Below are positions 6,251 through 7,120 of a DNA stretch of 7,120 nt, piece after piece. Location: NCBI GenBank assembly GCA_030633225.1, contig DAOVTF010000100.1, positions 1 to 7,120 of the forward strand, written 5' to 3'. The stretch's first letter is position 1. Each line of letters begins with the position of its first letter. The notes beneath the pieces are model-generated. The model saw only the letters and a list, made by a program, of their open reading frames with translations. It was not told the DNA's origin and did no database searches. Source of the DNA: Flavobacteriaceae bacterium (GTDB lineage Bacteria; Bacteroidota; Bacteroidia; Flavobacteriales; Flavobacteriaceae). The translations under genes were made by a program, and so were the position numbers.

Positions 6251-7063
6251 ATGGCAATATTTAATCGAGATGTTTTTGGAAATAATTTATTTCTAAAAAA
6301 ATCATTAATTCAAATCTTGGGATTGATTTCTCACAGAAGATATCGTGGTTTTAACGAATTGCATATTGAAGGTTCAGAGATAATTCGTGACTTACCTCAT
6401 AATAACGTCTTATTTGTTGCCAATCACCAAACTTATTTTGCTGATGTAGCTGCAATGATACACGTTTTTAATGCTGCTCTTAGCGGAAGAGTTGATAATA
6501 TTAAAGATATTGGATATCTATGGCGACCAAAAATGAATATTTATTTTGTAGCTGCAAAAGAAACAATGCGTTCCGGATTGTTACCAAAGATTATGGCTTA
6601 TGGTGGCGCAATTTCAATTCAAAGAACTTGGAGAGAAAAAGGTAAAGATGTAAAAAAACAAGTAAAGCTTTCTGATGTTTCTAATATAAGCAAAGCACTA
6701 CAAGATGGTTGGGTCATCACTTTTCCACAAGGAACTACAACTCCCTTTAAACCTATTAGAAGAGGTACTGCCCATATTATTCGCGAAAACAAACCTACAG
6801 TTATTCCAATAGTAATTGATGGTTTTAGACGTTCATTTGATAAAAAAGGCTTAATGATCAAAAAAAGAGGGATACTACAATCAATGGTAATCAAAGAACC
6901 TCTTGATATTGACTATGAAAATGATTCAGTTGCTGATATTGTTAAAAAAATAGAGTACGCCATTGAGCAGCACCAATCATTTTTAAAAGTAAATCAAGTT
7001 GAAGATTATCATAAAAGTGAAAAAGAACTCAATAAAAAAAGAGAATTCTGGGATACATACTAA
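6251..7063 (+). CDS. PlsC-type lysophospholipid / 1-acylglycerol-phosphate acyltransferase
   Basis: Predicted to transfer an acyl group to a lysophospholipid or lysophosphatidate at the inner face of the membrane during phospholipid synthesis. The 270 residues carry the four acyltransferase blocks in order. Block I is NHQTYFAD (58-65). Block II is GGAISIQR (118-125, with Arg125). Block III is FPQGT (158-162). Block IV is VIPIVI (184-189). Two are non-standard: His59 is separated from Asp65 by five residues rather than the usual four, and block III has Gln160 where FPEGT has Glu. The phrasing TFPQGTTTPFKPIRRGTAHI looks familiar from other flavobacterial members, so this is probably a lineage subtype and not a defect. 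No clear membrane segment is visible; attachment would be peripheral. The C-terminus (251-270) is highly charged. It lies 39 bases after the Nudix gene, with a -7-like element between. The acyl acceptor cannot be decided: sulfonolipids and amino-lipids of this phylum use related enzymes. Confidence 0.85.
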   Translation: MAIFNRDVFGNNLFLKKSLIQILGLISHRRYRGFNELHIEGSEIIRDLPHNNVLFVANHQTYFADVAAMIHVFNAALSGRVDNIKDIGYLWRPKMNIYFVAAKETMRSGLLPKIMAYGGAISIQRTWREKGKDVKKQVKLSDVSNISKALQDGWVITFPQGTTTPFKPIRRGTAHIIRENKPTVIPIVIDGFRRSFDKKGLMIKKRGILQSMVIKEPLDIDYENDSVADIVKKIEYAIEQHQSFLKVNQVEDYHKSEKELNKKREFWDTY

Positions 7064-7067
7064 TAAA

Positions 7068-7097
7068 TTAGCAATTCTCAAAATTGAAAACTGCTAA
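7068..7097. terminator. Imperfect 30-base palindrome after the acyltransferase gene, possible terminator
   Basis: TTAGCA (7068-7073) pairs with TGCTAA (7092-7097). The interior continues with TT/AA and TCA/TGA pairs around an AAAT loop, with A/C and C/A mismatches. It begins four bases after the acyltransferase stop. The downstream sequence is AT-rich (TATATTTATTAT) without a strict U-tract; on the other strand TTTATTA follows. It could serve either direction, but the stem is mostly A/T and thus weak. Confidence 0.4.
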
Positions 7098-7120
7098 CTC
7101 TATATTTATTATGCCAACCA

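Noticed and set aside
6619..6894. 91-residue minus-strand open frame inside the acyltransferase gene
   Set aside because: Antisense shadow of the conserved motif blocks; no recognisable domain.
7111..7120. ATG at the right edge as the start of another gene
   Set aside because: Only ten bases remain (Met-Pro-Thr), and the same bases could equally end a minus-strand gene; nothing supports either reading.

Overview
The window is an ordinary chromosomal housekeeping segment, most likely from a member of the Flavobacteriia (Bacteroidota). Four things support this. Base composition is very AT-rich, roughly 30% G+C by eye. No start codon has a recognisable Shine-Dalgarno sequence. Several intergenic gaps contain TAnnTTTG, the -7 element of Bacteroidota promoters. 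The proteins also have Bacteroidota-type variants, such as the GKTGIDLGVLKNQIG segment of dehydroquinate synthase, a stand-alone proline dehydrogenase and BshA. There is no sign of a prophage, insertion sequence, CRISPR array, RNA gene or foreign island, and coding density is above 90%.

Layout from left to right. A proline dehydrogenase runs leftwards off the window edge (minus strand, 572 to 1, 3' end missing). It is divergent from aroB (dehydroquinate synthase, 656-1723, plus strand), with an 83-base gap that carries a good promoter for the proline gene. aroB converges, with only 9 bases between stop codons, on a three-gene minus-strand run. In transcription order this run is a membrane-anchored M19 dipeptidase (5511-4348), the bacillithiol-pathway glycosyltransferase bshA (4276-3152) and an exported EstD-like alpha/beta hydrolase (3133-1733). 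The dipeptidase is divergent from a plus-strand pair across a 67-base gap. The pair is a NudL-like CoA pyrophosphatase Nudix protein (5579-6211) and a PlsC-type lysophospholipid acyltransferase (6251-7063), the latter with its own promoter-like -7 element. The window ends just past a 30-base imperfect palindrome that may be a terminator. No stretch over 300 bases lacks a gene.

Functionally the genes cover proline catabolism, the shikimate pathway (aromatic amino acids), low-molecular-weight thiol synthesis (first step of bacillithiol), periplasmic dipeptide and ester hydrolysis, CoA turnover and phospholipid acylation. They do not form one pathway. Two loose links are possible: bshA lies between two predicted exported or membrane hydrolases in one transcription direction, and a CoA-degrading Nudix protein precedes an acyltransferase. 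I found no convincing undescribed system. The points most worth checking are the altered catalytic motifs of the acyltransferase (HX5D with FPQGT), the operon structure around bshA, and the palindrome in the divergent promoter region.
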